Of a stretch of DNA of 64,000 nt, positions 8,412-15,605 are shown piece after piece. The notes under the pieces are model-generated. The model saw only the letters and a program-made list of their open reading frames with translations, had not been told where the DNA came from and did no database searches. The first letter of the stretch is position 1. Every line of letters starts with the position of its first letter. Source of the DNA: Paenibacillus phoenicis (GTDB taxonomy: Bacteria; Bacillota; Bacilli; Paenibacillales; Paenibacillaceae); contig NZ_JAYERP010000001.1 of assembly GCF_034718895.1 (NCBI RefSeq), positions 4,225,001 to 4,289,000 of the forward strand. Reading direction: 5' to 3'. The position numbers and the translations under genes were made by a program.

Positions 8412-9383
8412 ATGCAGAACATCGATGAAGTGGTCAAAGCGGACGGAACGCTGGATGAAGGCAAGATCTGGCGCCGGGAACCGGTGTACCAAGGCATGAA
8501 CGGCCAGTGGGTGGAGCGGATCTATATCGCCCCGGGGCAGAGCTATATTTTCAAGCCGCTGACGAACGGTGAATCGGCAGACCGGGAGGCGTGGGTGTAC
8601 CGGAACGTACTGGCGGAGCTGCCTGAGATCACCGCACCGATGCTGCTTGCCGCCTCGCCGGAGGGGAGCGGCGCCAAGAGCTGGGCGATCTTCGAGAACC
8701 TCGGGCCGCTGGACCATGTCTATCGGCTGGTGTACGCCCAGGCGGCAGCCAAGCAGCTGGCCCGCTTGCACGCGGCTCCCGCGGAACAATGGCCGGGCTT
8801 GCTTGCCCAAGGCCCGAAGCCCGGCATCGCAGCCATCGCCGCAGATGTGCTGAAGCGGCGGGAAGAGGCGTCGGCTGTCCTTAGCGGACGGGGACTGCCG
8901 GATCAATGGTTGGATTCGGCAGTCGTCTCAGCGGTCCGGGACGGTCGCGGCTTCACAGCCCAACGGCAAGTGCTGTCGCACGGCGATCTGCATCAGGGCA
9001 ACTACGCCGTGACAGAGGCGGGGCGCGTGGTGTTGCTCGATTGGGAGCATGCGCACCGGAGCCTCCCGTATTGGGATTTGTATCATCTGATCGACATGTC
9101 GCATCCCCGGTTTCCGAAGAGGATGTCGGCAGAGGATCGGATGCATCTGCTTGAAACCTATCTTACGGAAGCGGATAAACAGGGCACGCCATGGGTCAAG
9201 GATGTGATGATCCGGGAGTACGCTTGGTTTGCTGCGATCTTTTCGATATGGATGCTCTTGTTAATCGAAGGAGATCTGCACCGAGGCGGCGGCGTGTGGA
9301 CGACGGAAGGGCTGCTGCGACAGCGGGAAGAGACGTTGGACGGCTTGGACGGATGCCTTGAACTGCTGGAGAACCATGGGTAG
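8412..9383 (+). CDS. Aminoglycoside-phosphotransferase-like (APH/ChoK fold) kinase
   Basis: The 323-residue protein shows the APH family catalytic loop HGDLHQGN (residues 190-197, Asp192 as catalytic base) and the metal-binding segment VLLDWEHAHRSLPYWDLYHLI (Asp210). The N-lobe is short. Family members phosphorylate small-molecule hydroxyls such as antibiotics, choline, fructosamine or spore-coat precursors; the substrate here cannot be read from sequence. AAGGAAACC precedes the ATG at 8412. The gene stands alone between a terminator and the palindromic repeat that hosts the IS110 element. Confidence 0.82.
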   Translation: MQNIDEVVKADGTLDEGKIWRREPVYQGMNGQWVERIYIAPGQSYIFKPLTNGESADREAWVYRNVLAELPEITAPMLLAASPEGSGAKSWAIFENLGPLDHVYRLVYAQAAAKQLARLHAAPAEQWPGLLAQGPKPGIAAIAADVLKRREEASAVLSGRGLPDQWLDSAVVSAVRDGRGFTAQRQVLSHGDLHQGNYAVTEAGRVVLLDWEHAHRSLPYWDLYHLIDMSHPRFPKRMSAEDRMHLLETYLTEADKQGTPWVKDVMIREYAWFAAIFSIWMLLLIEGDLHRGGGVWTTEGLLRQREETLDGLDGCLELLENHG

Positions 9384-9403
9384 CATATGAACACTTACGA
9401 TCT

Positions 9404-9540
9404 GCTAACGGACTGTAGTGACCTTATCAGCTCATTTTCGGAATATTTCCCGCTTTAACGGACCTGAAAGCCGCTATTTGGGCTATAAAGAGGTGTTTCT
9501 ATCGGATTTGCCTACAATAAGGTCTCTCAAGTCCGTTGCT
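9404..9540. repeat. Four-arm palindromic intergenic repeat, arms A, B and C
   Basis: Forward arms begin with TAACGGAC at 9406 (A) and 9456 (B); an inverted arm AATAAGGTCTCTCAAGTCCG lies at 9516-9535 (C). Arm starts are 50 and 60 bases apart, exactly as in the intact copy at 45693-45877. The fourth arm (D) is found only at 11188, beyond the IS110 element. With the flanking bases this is the left part of the gene-free stretch 9384-9925; no protein gene is supported there. Confidence 0.8.
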
Positions 9541-9784
9541 ATGAACGTTTTTGTCAAGCCCTCGGTTTTAAATCTGCCTGAGCACGTGGCGCGAGAGCAA
9601 AAATGCGAGCGACGGTCGGCACGCTGCTATCCGTGGGTTGGTTACCACATGTTATGCCTTCGTCAGGGAGAGCCCTTGCAAGCTAGAAACGCACGTTCAG
9701 TTTCTTTCAAAACCTAGTGCAAACGGACTACGCAAATTCTCTCCTGAACCTTCGTTTGCTCCCGGGCCTCGTGCTCCGGCGTGA

Positions 9785-9904
9785 GCTTGTCAAGCGTCTT
9801 CCTTGACAAGCGGTGGGGTACAATTCAACACTTTTCCAAATCCTCATCGAAGATGAGGAACGCCACACGGCGAGTGTGGGGGTGCAGGGGGCAACGTCCC
9901 CTGC
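9785..9904 (-). ncRNA. Hairpin-rich noncoding segment of the IS110 element, candidate bridge RNA
   Basis: Four perfect hairpins lie in 120 bases: 9785-9794 with 9802-9811 (10 bp, GCTTGTCAAG arm), 9841-9848 with 9852-9859 (8 bp), 9863-9868 with 9874-9879 (6 bp) and 9884-9890 with 9898-9904 (7 bp). IS110/IS1111 elements carry a structured bridge RNA in a noncoding end that pairs with donor and target DNA. The position behind the transposase fits the IS1111 type. The RNA identity and its true ends are inference; loops matching the flanking repeat were not demonstrated. Confidence 0.4.
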
Positions 9905-9925
9905 GTCCTTCATCGTCCAAAGGCG

Positions 9926-11044
9926 TTAGGAGGCTGCTGGCTGCTCCACGGTTCGAGCAACCGCCCATATGAACCCAATCAATTCCCGGGCCACCGCACC
10001 GACGGCCACATTCTTGTGCTTGTTCTTTCCAAACACAAGATGACGGTATTTGTAATGCAATCTTTCTTGCGCCTTCCAGGATAACAGCTGTACGTCGGCG
10101 GGCATACCATCTAATCGCTTAGCGAGATCCCCTTTTACGGCAGGACGGTGACGGTAACTCCAAGCGGACTCCACCAAAGTCCGTCGTAAGCGGCCATTTC
10201 CGGCTTTGGTCATGCTGCCGCGTCGAGTACTTAGGCCCGTGGAATACTCACGAGGGACCAGTCCCAAGTACGCCATCAGTTGCGCAGGGGAGCGAAAACG
10301 CGCAAAGGTTCCGATTTCAGCCGCAAGGGTAATGGCTGTAAGCAATCCAATCCCCCGTAGGGACTGAAGAGCTTGGATCAGAGAAGCCTTAGAACCGGTC
10401 GCAGCTTGCTGGACCAGTGCTTTTTCTAGGCGCCCCATGCGTTGCTCGATCTCATCCAAAGTATGAAGCATTTCGCTGAATGCCACGTGCATGGACTCAT
10501 ACGGGAACGTAAGCTGCCCTAACCAGACGCGATACTTCTTGGTCCAGCGACGCTTTATGGTGGCGGGTGGTTCAATCTGGTGACGAAGCAGGAATTTCAA
10601 GATCCGCTGACGAGCCCGGTGGGCATCTTCCTTGGCAGCTTCACGGGCGCGAACCAATTCCCGTAGAGCCTCATCTTCCCGTTCGGGGACGTAAACGGGA
10701 GTGAGCTCTCCTGCACGATACAAACGCGCGAGTTGCTCGGCATCCCGTCGATCTGTTTTCACTTGGTCGCCGGGGCGTTTGGGAATGAGCGATGGAGCAA
10801 TGACGACACAGTGGGCCCCCATGGAGGTGATCCAGCGATAGGTTTCGTAACCTGTGGGTCCTGCCTCGTAGCAAAACGATAGCGTTTCGGCCGCTCCCAG
10901 CTCTTTGATAAGCTTGCGTAACGCTGCCGGTGTGTGGGGAATGGTTCCGTAATAGCGTGGAGCTTCCCCGCTCACATCTGCAATCGCAACCGAAATTTTT
11001 TCTTTGGATACATCTAAACCGACGAATTTTGTGGTAGACTGCAT
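9926..11044 (-). CDS. IS110-family transposase (DEDD)
   Basis: The 372-residue protein has the N-terminal RuvC-like DEDD domain (Asp11 in GLDVSKE, Glu60 in CYEAGPTGYE, Asp98 and Asp101 in KTDRRDAEQLARL), a coiled-coil middle (about 120-215), and the C-terminal Transposase_20 domain with LRGIGLLTAITLAAEIG and the serine-bearing segment EYSTG (Ser268). IS110 enzymes recombine donor and target DNA guided by an element-encoded bridge RNA. The reading frame is intact, with AAAGGAG ahead of the ATG at 11044, so the element may be active. It is the only gene in the element. Confidence 0.95.
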   Translation of the reverse strand: MQSTTKFVGLDVSKEKISVAIADVSGEAPRYYGTIPHTPAALRKLIKELGAAETLSFCYEAGPTGYETYRWITSMGAHCVVIAPSLIPKRPGDQVKTDRRDAEQLARLYRAGELTPVYVPEREDEALRELVRAREAAKEDAHRARQRILKFLLRHQIEPPATIKRRWTKKYRVWLGQLTFPYESMHVAFSEMLHTLDEIEQRMGRLEKALVQQAATGSKASLIQALQSLRGIGLLTAITLAAEIGTFARFRSPAQLMAYLGLVPREYSTGLSTRRGSMTKAGNGRLRRTLVESAWSYRHRPAVKGDLAKRLDGMPADVQLLSWKAQERLHYKYRHLVFGKNKHKNVAVGAVARELIGFIWAVARTVEQPAAS

Positions 11045-11187
11045 AGTATCAGCTCTCCTTTGCTATGTAGCTCTGAAATGGTTTGGGTTACACTTTCCAT
11101 TTTAACCTACGAGATGTAGCAATTTGGAGGGCTGTCTTTGTTTTACGTTCATCTTAGCTAAAACCTCGTAGTCCCGAATTCGTAGCG

Positions 11188-11210
11188 ATTAACGTCCCTC
11201 AGGTCCGTTA
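11188..11210. repeat. Arm D of the interrupted four-arm repeat
   Basis: ATTAACGTCCCTCAGGTCCG followed by TTA matches the inverted arms of the copy at 45805-45875. It is the right-hand fragment of the repeat split by the IS110 element. Confidence 0.75.
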
Positions 11211-11276
11211 GCGGTTGACGAAGCAAGACATGACGTGGCAAGCACATATTACTATAACAACTAGAGGCGGGGTTAA

Positions 11277-12275
11277 ATGAAGAAAGTCGGTTTAGTCATG
11301 CGAAAAATCCAGTTTGCGGAAGCCCAAGGCCCGCGCGTGTTTGCGGAGCGGCTGCGCGACATCGGCCGGGAGCTAGGCGTGGAGGTTGTATTTATCTCGC
11401 CGGAGCGCCATGTCAGCGGACACGATTGGCTTCCCGGCTATGAGCACGAGAAAGGCGATCTGGTCAATTACGATATCGTGCTGGACCAAATTTATTCGCA
11501 GAACATCGAGCACGTGATTTATACGGTATCCGGGTTTACTTTTCTCAAAATGTTCCTCCCCAAGAGCGTACTGTTCCCACACAGTTTCCCTGACCCGGCG
11601 TTGACTGGGTATGAGATGATGAAGCCGTTTTACGGGATCGTGGACAAGGCGATCGTACAGACGGAGTTTTTGCGGAAGCAAATGAACGACGTGTTCGGTG
11701 TGACGGATGTGGACGTGATTCCCATCGGATTTAACGAAGCGTTGGCGGAGCGGTTTTTTGACCCCTCGGCTATCGTGGAGAATCGGGTACTCTGGATCGG
11801 ACGGGACGAGGAGAACCGGCGGCCGGACCTGGTGCTGGAATATGCGCGGCAAAATCCGGACAAGGACGTCGTGATGGTGTTTGGCGGGGAGCGTTATAAG
11901 GAAAGTGTGAAAAAATACAACATCCCCCACAACGTCACCCTGCGGTTTGCGTTAAGCCAGGATGAAGTGTTTTCGCTGATGAACTCGGCCAAGGTGTACT
12001 GGAGCTGCTCCCGGTTTGATACCTTTGCAATGCCGCTGACCGAAGCGCTGGCGATGGGCAAAATCGTCGTCAAGCCGGAGCATCCCTGCTATGGTCACAT
12101 TAGCTCCCGTCACGCCTTTGCCGGCAACGAGAACAACTGGTTTGAACTGGTCAACATGGCGGCAGCCTCACCGCTGAAGTATTCCAGGGACAACCGGGAT
12201 TACGCCTTTGAGAAGTTTTCGGCGACAGTGATGAAGAGAGGATACGAGCGGTTCTTTGGAGAGTGGCTCAAATGA
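11277..12275 (+). CDS. Glycosyltransferase, GT4-like
   Basis: The 332-residue cytoplasmic protein has a two-Rossmann layout. The N-half contains IYTVSGFTFLK and FPHSFPDP; the C-half starts near VLWIGRDEENRRPDLVLEYA and carries the donor-site segment FDTFAMPLTEALAMGKIVVK, matching the E-x7-E region of GT4 retaining glycosyltransferases. Donor and acceptor are not predictable. It is preceded by GAGGCGGGG and translationally coupled to the next gene (ATGA overlap at 12272-12275), which suggests a joint modification step. It lies just right of the IS110 insertion, so transcription might be affected by that insertion. Confidence 0.75.
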   Translation: MKKVGLVMRKIQFAEAQGPRVFAERLRDIGRELGVEVVFISPERHVSGHDWLPGYEHEKGDLVNYDIVLDQIYSQNIEHVIYTVSGFTFLKMFLPKSVLFPHSFPDPALTGYEMMKPFYGIVDKAIVQTEFLRKQMNDVFGVTDVDVIPIGFNEALAERFFDPSAIVENRVLWIGRDEENRRPDLVLEYARQNPDKDVVMVFGGERYKESVKKYNIPHNVTLRFALSQDEVFSLMNSAKVYWSCSRFDTFAMPLTEALAMGKIVVKPEHPCYGHISSRHAFAGNENNWFELVNMAAASPLKYSRDNRDYAFEKFSATVMKRGYERFFGEWLK

Positions 12276-13045
12276 GCGGGCGGACGGAAGAAACCGAGGT
12301 AGCTGATCGATTGGAGCAATTGGCCGCAAGTGGGTGGCCTCCGCGCGAGTTGGAATGGCTTGGCACTTGGCGGCTTCGGGCAAACGACGGCGTCACAACA
12401 AGAGCGAACAGTGTGCTGGCAGCCGGACCTTTTCCAGAGGGCGATTGGCTTGCCATCGTGGAGCACTTTTACCGGGAACGTGGACTGAGACCCTGCTTTC
12501 ACGTCAGTGAATCTTCACCTCAAGAGTTGGATGGGCTGCTGGCCGCGGCGGGGTATGAGATCTCGATGAACTGCCTGCTGCTGGCGGCTTCTAGCCAGGA
12601 TGTACTTCAGCGATCCACCGTTTACGAGGCTGACGATGTGGAGTTGGTTTATAAAGCGGGACCGGTCGAGTCATGGATGGACGCATTTCTAGGGATGGAG
12701 GGATTTCCGGAGGAACGCCGGGCCGGATATACGTCGATCTTTACAGCAATGCCCACACCTAAGGCGTTTGCGGCAATCTATGAAGCGGGTGAGCCGGTGG
12801 GCTTAGCTACCGTGGTCATTGAGGAGGGCCGGGCCGGGATCAGCAATGTTGTTGTCGATGCACGCCACCGCCGCAAGGGGATCGCCGGCCGCCTCCTGCG
12901 TGCGCTAGCGTCTTGGGCGATAGAGAACGGCGCGGAAGGTATGCACCTGCAAGTGCTGGCGAACAACGCACCGGCGTTGGAGCTCTATAATAAGCTTGGC
13001 TTTACGGTCGTGTCGGAATATCATTACAGAGTTCTCAATAGCTGA
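12272..13045 (+). CDS. GNAT family N-acetyltransferase
   Basis: The start is ATG 12272, which overlaps the upstream stop (ATGA). The 257-residue protein has an N-terminal half without clear motifs and a C-terminal GNAT domain with ISNVVVDARHRRKGIAGRLL (acetyl-CoA pyrophosphate loop) and ALELYNKLGFTVV (the usual last helix and strand). GNAT enzymes transfer acetyl from acetyl-CoA to amines; the acceptor is unknown. Coupling to the glycosyltransferase suggests a sugar or peptide conjugate as substrate, but this is only context. A strong terminator follows. Confidence 0.85.
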   Translation: MSGRTEETEVADRLEQLAASGWPPRELEWLGTWRLRANDGVTTRANSVLAAGPFPEGDWLAIVEHFYRERGLRPCFHVSESSPQELDGLLAAAGYEISMNCLLLAASSQDVLQRSTVYEADDVELVYKAGPVESWMDAFLGMEGFPEERRAGYTSIFTAMPTPKAFAAIYEAGEPVGLATVVIEEGRAGISNVVVDARHRRKGIAGRLLRALASWAIENGAEGMHLQVLANNAPALELYNKLGFTVVSEYHYRVLNS

Positions 13046-13052
13046 TAACGGA

Positions 13053-13087
13053 AAGGGCAGTCGGATACCGATTGCCCTTATTTTTTT
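13053..13087 (+). terminator. Terminator after the GT4-GNAT pair
   Basis: A 12-bp stem, AAGGGCAGTCGG (13053-13064) with CCGATTGCCCTT (13068-13079), has an ATA loop and one G-T pair and is followed by a run of T. Confidence 0.92.
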
Positions 13088-13243
13088 GCCTGAGCAGGAA
13101 TTATCAGGGTGTAAGCGAAATTACAAACTTATGAACTATAGGCTTAGGTTCCAACATACACTTGGTATATAAATTCATCGGCCCCAAAAAGGGCTGAGAT
13201 CTGTGATACGTTCGTCATCAATCGGGATTCGCAGTTTTATCCA

Positions 13244-13293
13244 TAACCGAAGGTACACTTCGGTTATTTTCACCATTTATGTAAGCGTTTTAA
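13244..13293 (+). promoter_or_regulatory. Leader hairpin and possible CcpA (cre) site before the YdjC-type gene
   Basis: A perfect 9-bp hairpin, TAACCGAAG (13244-13252) with CTTCGGTTA (13258-13266), is followed by TTTT and could act as a terminator or attenuator. Directly after it, TGTAAGCGTTTTAA at 13280-13293 matches the cre consensus TGWAANCGNTNWCA at all but one position. A TATATAA-type -10 lies further upstream near 13167. Carbon catabolite control is inferred. Confidence 0.4.
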
Positions 13294-13338
13294 TTATCAA
13301 GCTCATTGAAATTAGAGCAGAAACGGAGGAGAAGGCAA

Positions 13339-14250
13339 ATGACATTGGCAGAGCGATTGGGGTACGGGCGGGAAGCCAAACTGTTGATTGTGAATGCGGA
13401 CGATTTTGGAATGTGCCATGCGGAAAATACGGCGATAACCCAACTGCTACAGGAACGGGCGGTCTCCTCGGCGACGGTCATGATCCCTTGCTCCTGGGCC
13501 AAGGAGGCGGTGGCGTGGAGCGTTGCCAATCCGGAATTCGATGTGGGGGTCCATCTGACGTTCACCAGCGAATGGAACGGATATAAGTGGGGGCCGGTCA
13601 CCCGGGATGGGGACGTGCGGACATTGGTGACAGAGGAAGGTTATTTTCCCGAGGACGTTGCTCGCTTCGAATTGCAAGCCAGCCGGCCGCAAGTGCGCCT
13701 TGAGATGATTAACCAGGTGGAGACGGCGCTGGCGTTAGGCTTAGCACCTACACACCTCGATAACCACATGGGCAGTTTGTATGGATTGGCAACCGGCCAT
13801 CATTTCCTTGATGTGGCGTTTGAGATTTGTGCGGATTACGGCCTGCCCTTCCGTTTGCCGCGTTCGTTGCCGCAGGTAGGGAAATTGCCGCCGGAGGCGA
13901 ACGCCCTGATTCATCAGGTCACCGAGCTCGCCGATCGGATGGGCGTGATCCTCCTCGGTGATCTCATCGGTTTGCCCTTTGGCAAGCAGCCGGGCGAAAC
14001 GTACGAAAGCTACAAACGCGATATGATCACCGTCCTTAAAGCGCTCCGTCCCGGTGTCTCGGAGATTATCATCCATCCGGCGCTCGCGACGGAAGAACTG
14101 AAGGCCATCCACAACGAATGGGAAAAAAGACAATGGGATTATCAACTGTTCCGTGATCCGGACATTAAGGCGGTTCTTGCGGAGGAAGGCATCGAGATGA
14201 TCCGCTGGAAGGACTTGCAGGACCTTCAGAAGTCACAGCAGCGGCCCTAA
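13339..14250 (+). CDS. ChbG/YdjC-type carbohydrate deacetylase
   Basis: ATG 13339 is chosen because GGAGGAGAAGG stands directly before it; an upstream in-frame ATG has no such site. The 303-residue protein shows the YdjC signatures VNADDFGMC (Asp21 and Asp22), GVHLTF, HLDNHMG and a late IIIHPA. The family removes acetyl groups from N-acetylated oligosaccharides such as chitobiose or GlcNAc-6-phosphate derivatives in the cytoplasm. It is followed at 36 bases by a GPH sugar symporter, so the two probably import and deacetylate a saccharide. A possible cre site lies upstream. Confidence 0.9.
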   Translation: MTLAERLGYGREAKLLIVNADDFGMCHAENTAITQLLQERAVSSATVMIPCSWAKEAVAWSVANPEFDVGVHLTFTSEWNGYKWGPVTRDGDVRTLVTEEGYFPEDVARFELQASRPQVRLEMINQVETALALGLAPTHLDNHMGSLYGLATGHHFLDVAFEICADYGLPFRLPRSLPQVGKLPPEANALIHQVTELADRMGVILLGDLIGLPFGKQPGETYESYKRDMITVLKALRPGVSEIIIHPALATEELKAIHNEWEKRQWDYQLFRDPDIKAVLAEEGIEMIRWKDLQDLQKSQQRP

Positions 14251-14286
14251 GGCCGGCCGGCGGATCGAATAAAGGAGGCAGGGCGG

Positions 14287-15576
14287 ATGATGCGAACCGC
14301 AAATCCGGGAAACCGGACGGAGCTTCAAAAGGTAGCCTACAGCTCGGGCAATCTGGCGGTAAATTTGATGTCGCAAGCTTTTGCAACCTATCTCGTCTAT
14401 TATTACGTCGACGTGCTGGGCGTAAGGCCCGCCTGGATCAGCTTGGCGATGATATTTCACGGCGTGCTGAATGCCGTGCTGAACCCGCTGTTTGGCCATC
14501 TGTCCGACCGGACCCGCACCCGGTTCGGCAGACGCCTTCCCTATATCGGTTTTGGCCTGGTTCCGCTGGCCGCAGCGTTTGCGTTGCTGTGGACGCCGCC
14601 GGCGGCGGAAGGGGCGGCCTTTCCTTATTTTATAGGAACCGTAATCCTGTACGATGCTTTATTCGTCTTGGTTGTTCTGAATTACTCGGCCTTGTTCCCG
14701 GAGATGTTTCAGAGCATCAAGGACCGAGCGTATGTCTCTTCGTGGCGGCAAATGATGGGGATCGTGGGCATGATTGTAGGTGTCGCCATTCCGCCGCTCC
14801 TCTATTCACAGATCGGTTGGGGCTCCATGGGGGTTATATTTGCTGTATTGTCGGCCGTATTCCTAGCGTTATCCCTTTGGGGCAGCCGGGAACATCACGA
14901 TACGGTACGTGCCACCTTCCGTTTGACCACAGCGGTTCGACATACTCTGGGAAACCGAGCGTTTGTCCTGTACGTGACCGGAAGTTTCCTGGTGCAGTTT
15001 ACATTTGCGCTGCTGCCCGCCGGGATTCCGTTCTACACCAAATACGTTCTGGGCCGCGAGGAAAGCTACAACACCTTGCTGCTAGGGGGGATCTTTCTCA
15101 CCGCCATTCCTTGCGTATTCCTGTGGGGACGGATCACAGCGAAATACGGCGCCCGGCAGGGGATCCTCATTGCGATGGGCTGCTATACAGCGGCGTTGCT
15201 GCCGTTCGGCTGGGTGACACAGGCAGGAGGGGCGATTGCCACCGCCGCTGCCGTCGGCATCGGATTGGCAGGGTTGCTGGTGCTGCTCGACGTCCTGTTG
15301 TCTGAGGTGATCGATGAGGATGAGCGGCGTACCGGCGCAAGACGGGAGGGCATGTACTTCGGCATGAACGGATTTATCGTGAGATGGGGAGTTTCGCTGC
15401 AGGCTGCTTGCATGGGGCTCATCCTGGAGGCGAGCGGTTACGACGCCGCATTAAACGAACAGCCGGCATCGGCCGCGATCGGCATCCGATGGATGCTTAG
15501 CGGGATACCGGCTGGAGCCTTGCTGCTGGCATGGTTATTTTTTTACTTATTCCCTTTGGGGAAGAGAACGTCGTGA
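14287..15576 (+). CDS. GPH-family (MFS) sugar:cation symporter
   Basis: The 429-residue protein has about twelve hydrophobic segments. It begins with the GPH-typical YSSGNLAVNLMSQAFATYLV, and the cytoplasmic loop motif GHLSDRTRTRFGRRLPYIG between the second and third helices is characteristic. GPH transporters move glycosides, pentosides or hexuronides with H+ or Na+. AAAGGAGG eight bases before ATG 14287 is near-ideal. It forms an operon with the YdjC-type deacetylase; the transported sugar is therefore probably an N-acetylated saccharide, which is inference. No terminator is visible before the convergent next gene. Confidence 0.88.
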   Translation: MMRTANPGNRTELQKVAYSSGNLAVNLMSQAFATYLVYYYVDVLGVRPAWISLAMIFHGVLNAVLNPLFGHLSDRTRTRFGRRLPYIGFGLVPLAAAFALLWTPPAAEGAAFPYFIGTVILYDALFVLVVLNYSALFPEMFQSIKDRAYVSSWRQMMGIVGMIVGVAIPPLLYSQIGWGSMGVIFAVLSAVFLALSLWGSREHHDTVRATFRLTTAVRHTLGNRAFVLYVTGSFLVQFTFALLPAGIPFYTKYVLGREESYNTLLLGGIFLTAIPCVFLWGRITAKYGARQGILIAMGCYTAALLPFGWVTQAGGAIATAAAVGIGLAGLLVLLDVLLSEVIDEDERRTGARREGMYFGMNGFIVRWGVSLQAACMGLILEASGYDAALNEQPASAAIGIRWMLSGIPAGALLLAWLFFYLFPLGKRTS

Positions 15577-15605
15577 CCGGAGTGTATCGAGAGCCATGAC
15601 GCGCA

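Larger units (their letters stand above)
9541..11187 (-). mobile_element. IS110-family insertion sequence, about 1.6 kb
   Basis: The element holds one transposase (9926-11044, minus strand), about 146 bases upstream of it and about 385 noncoding bases downstream. Limits are inferred from the interrupted four-arm repeat: arm D should start near 9566 but starts at 11188, so about 1622 bases were inserted between arms C and D. Exact ends are uncertain by up to about 27 bases. The long noncoding segment behind the transposase resembles the IS1111 subgroup layout. No obvious terminal inverted repeat is seen, as is usual for IS110. Confidence 0.75.

Noticed and set aside
13190-13230. Possible TPP riboswitch (GGGCTGAGATCTG)
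   Set aside because: Only the CTGAGA box is similar; the other conserved TPP elements are missing and the downstream gene is not thiamine-related.
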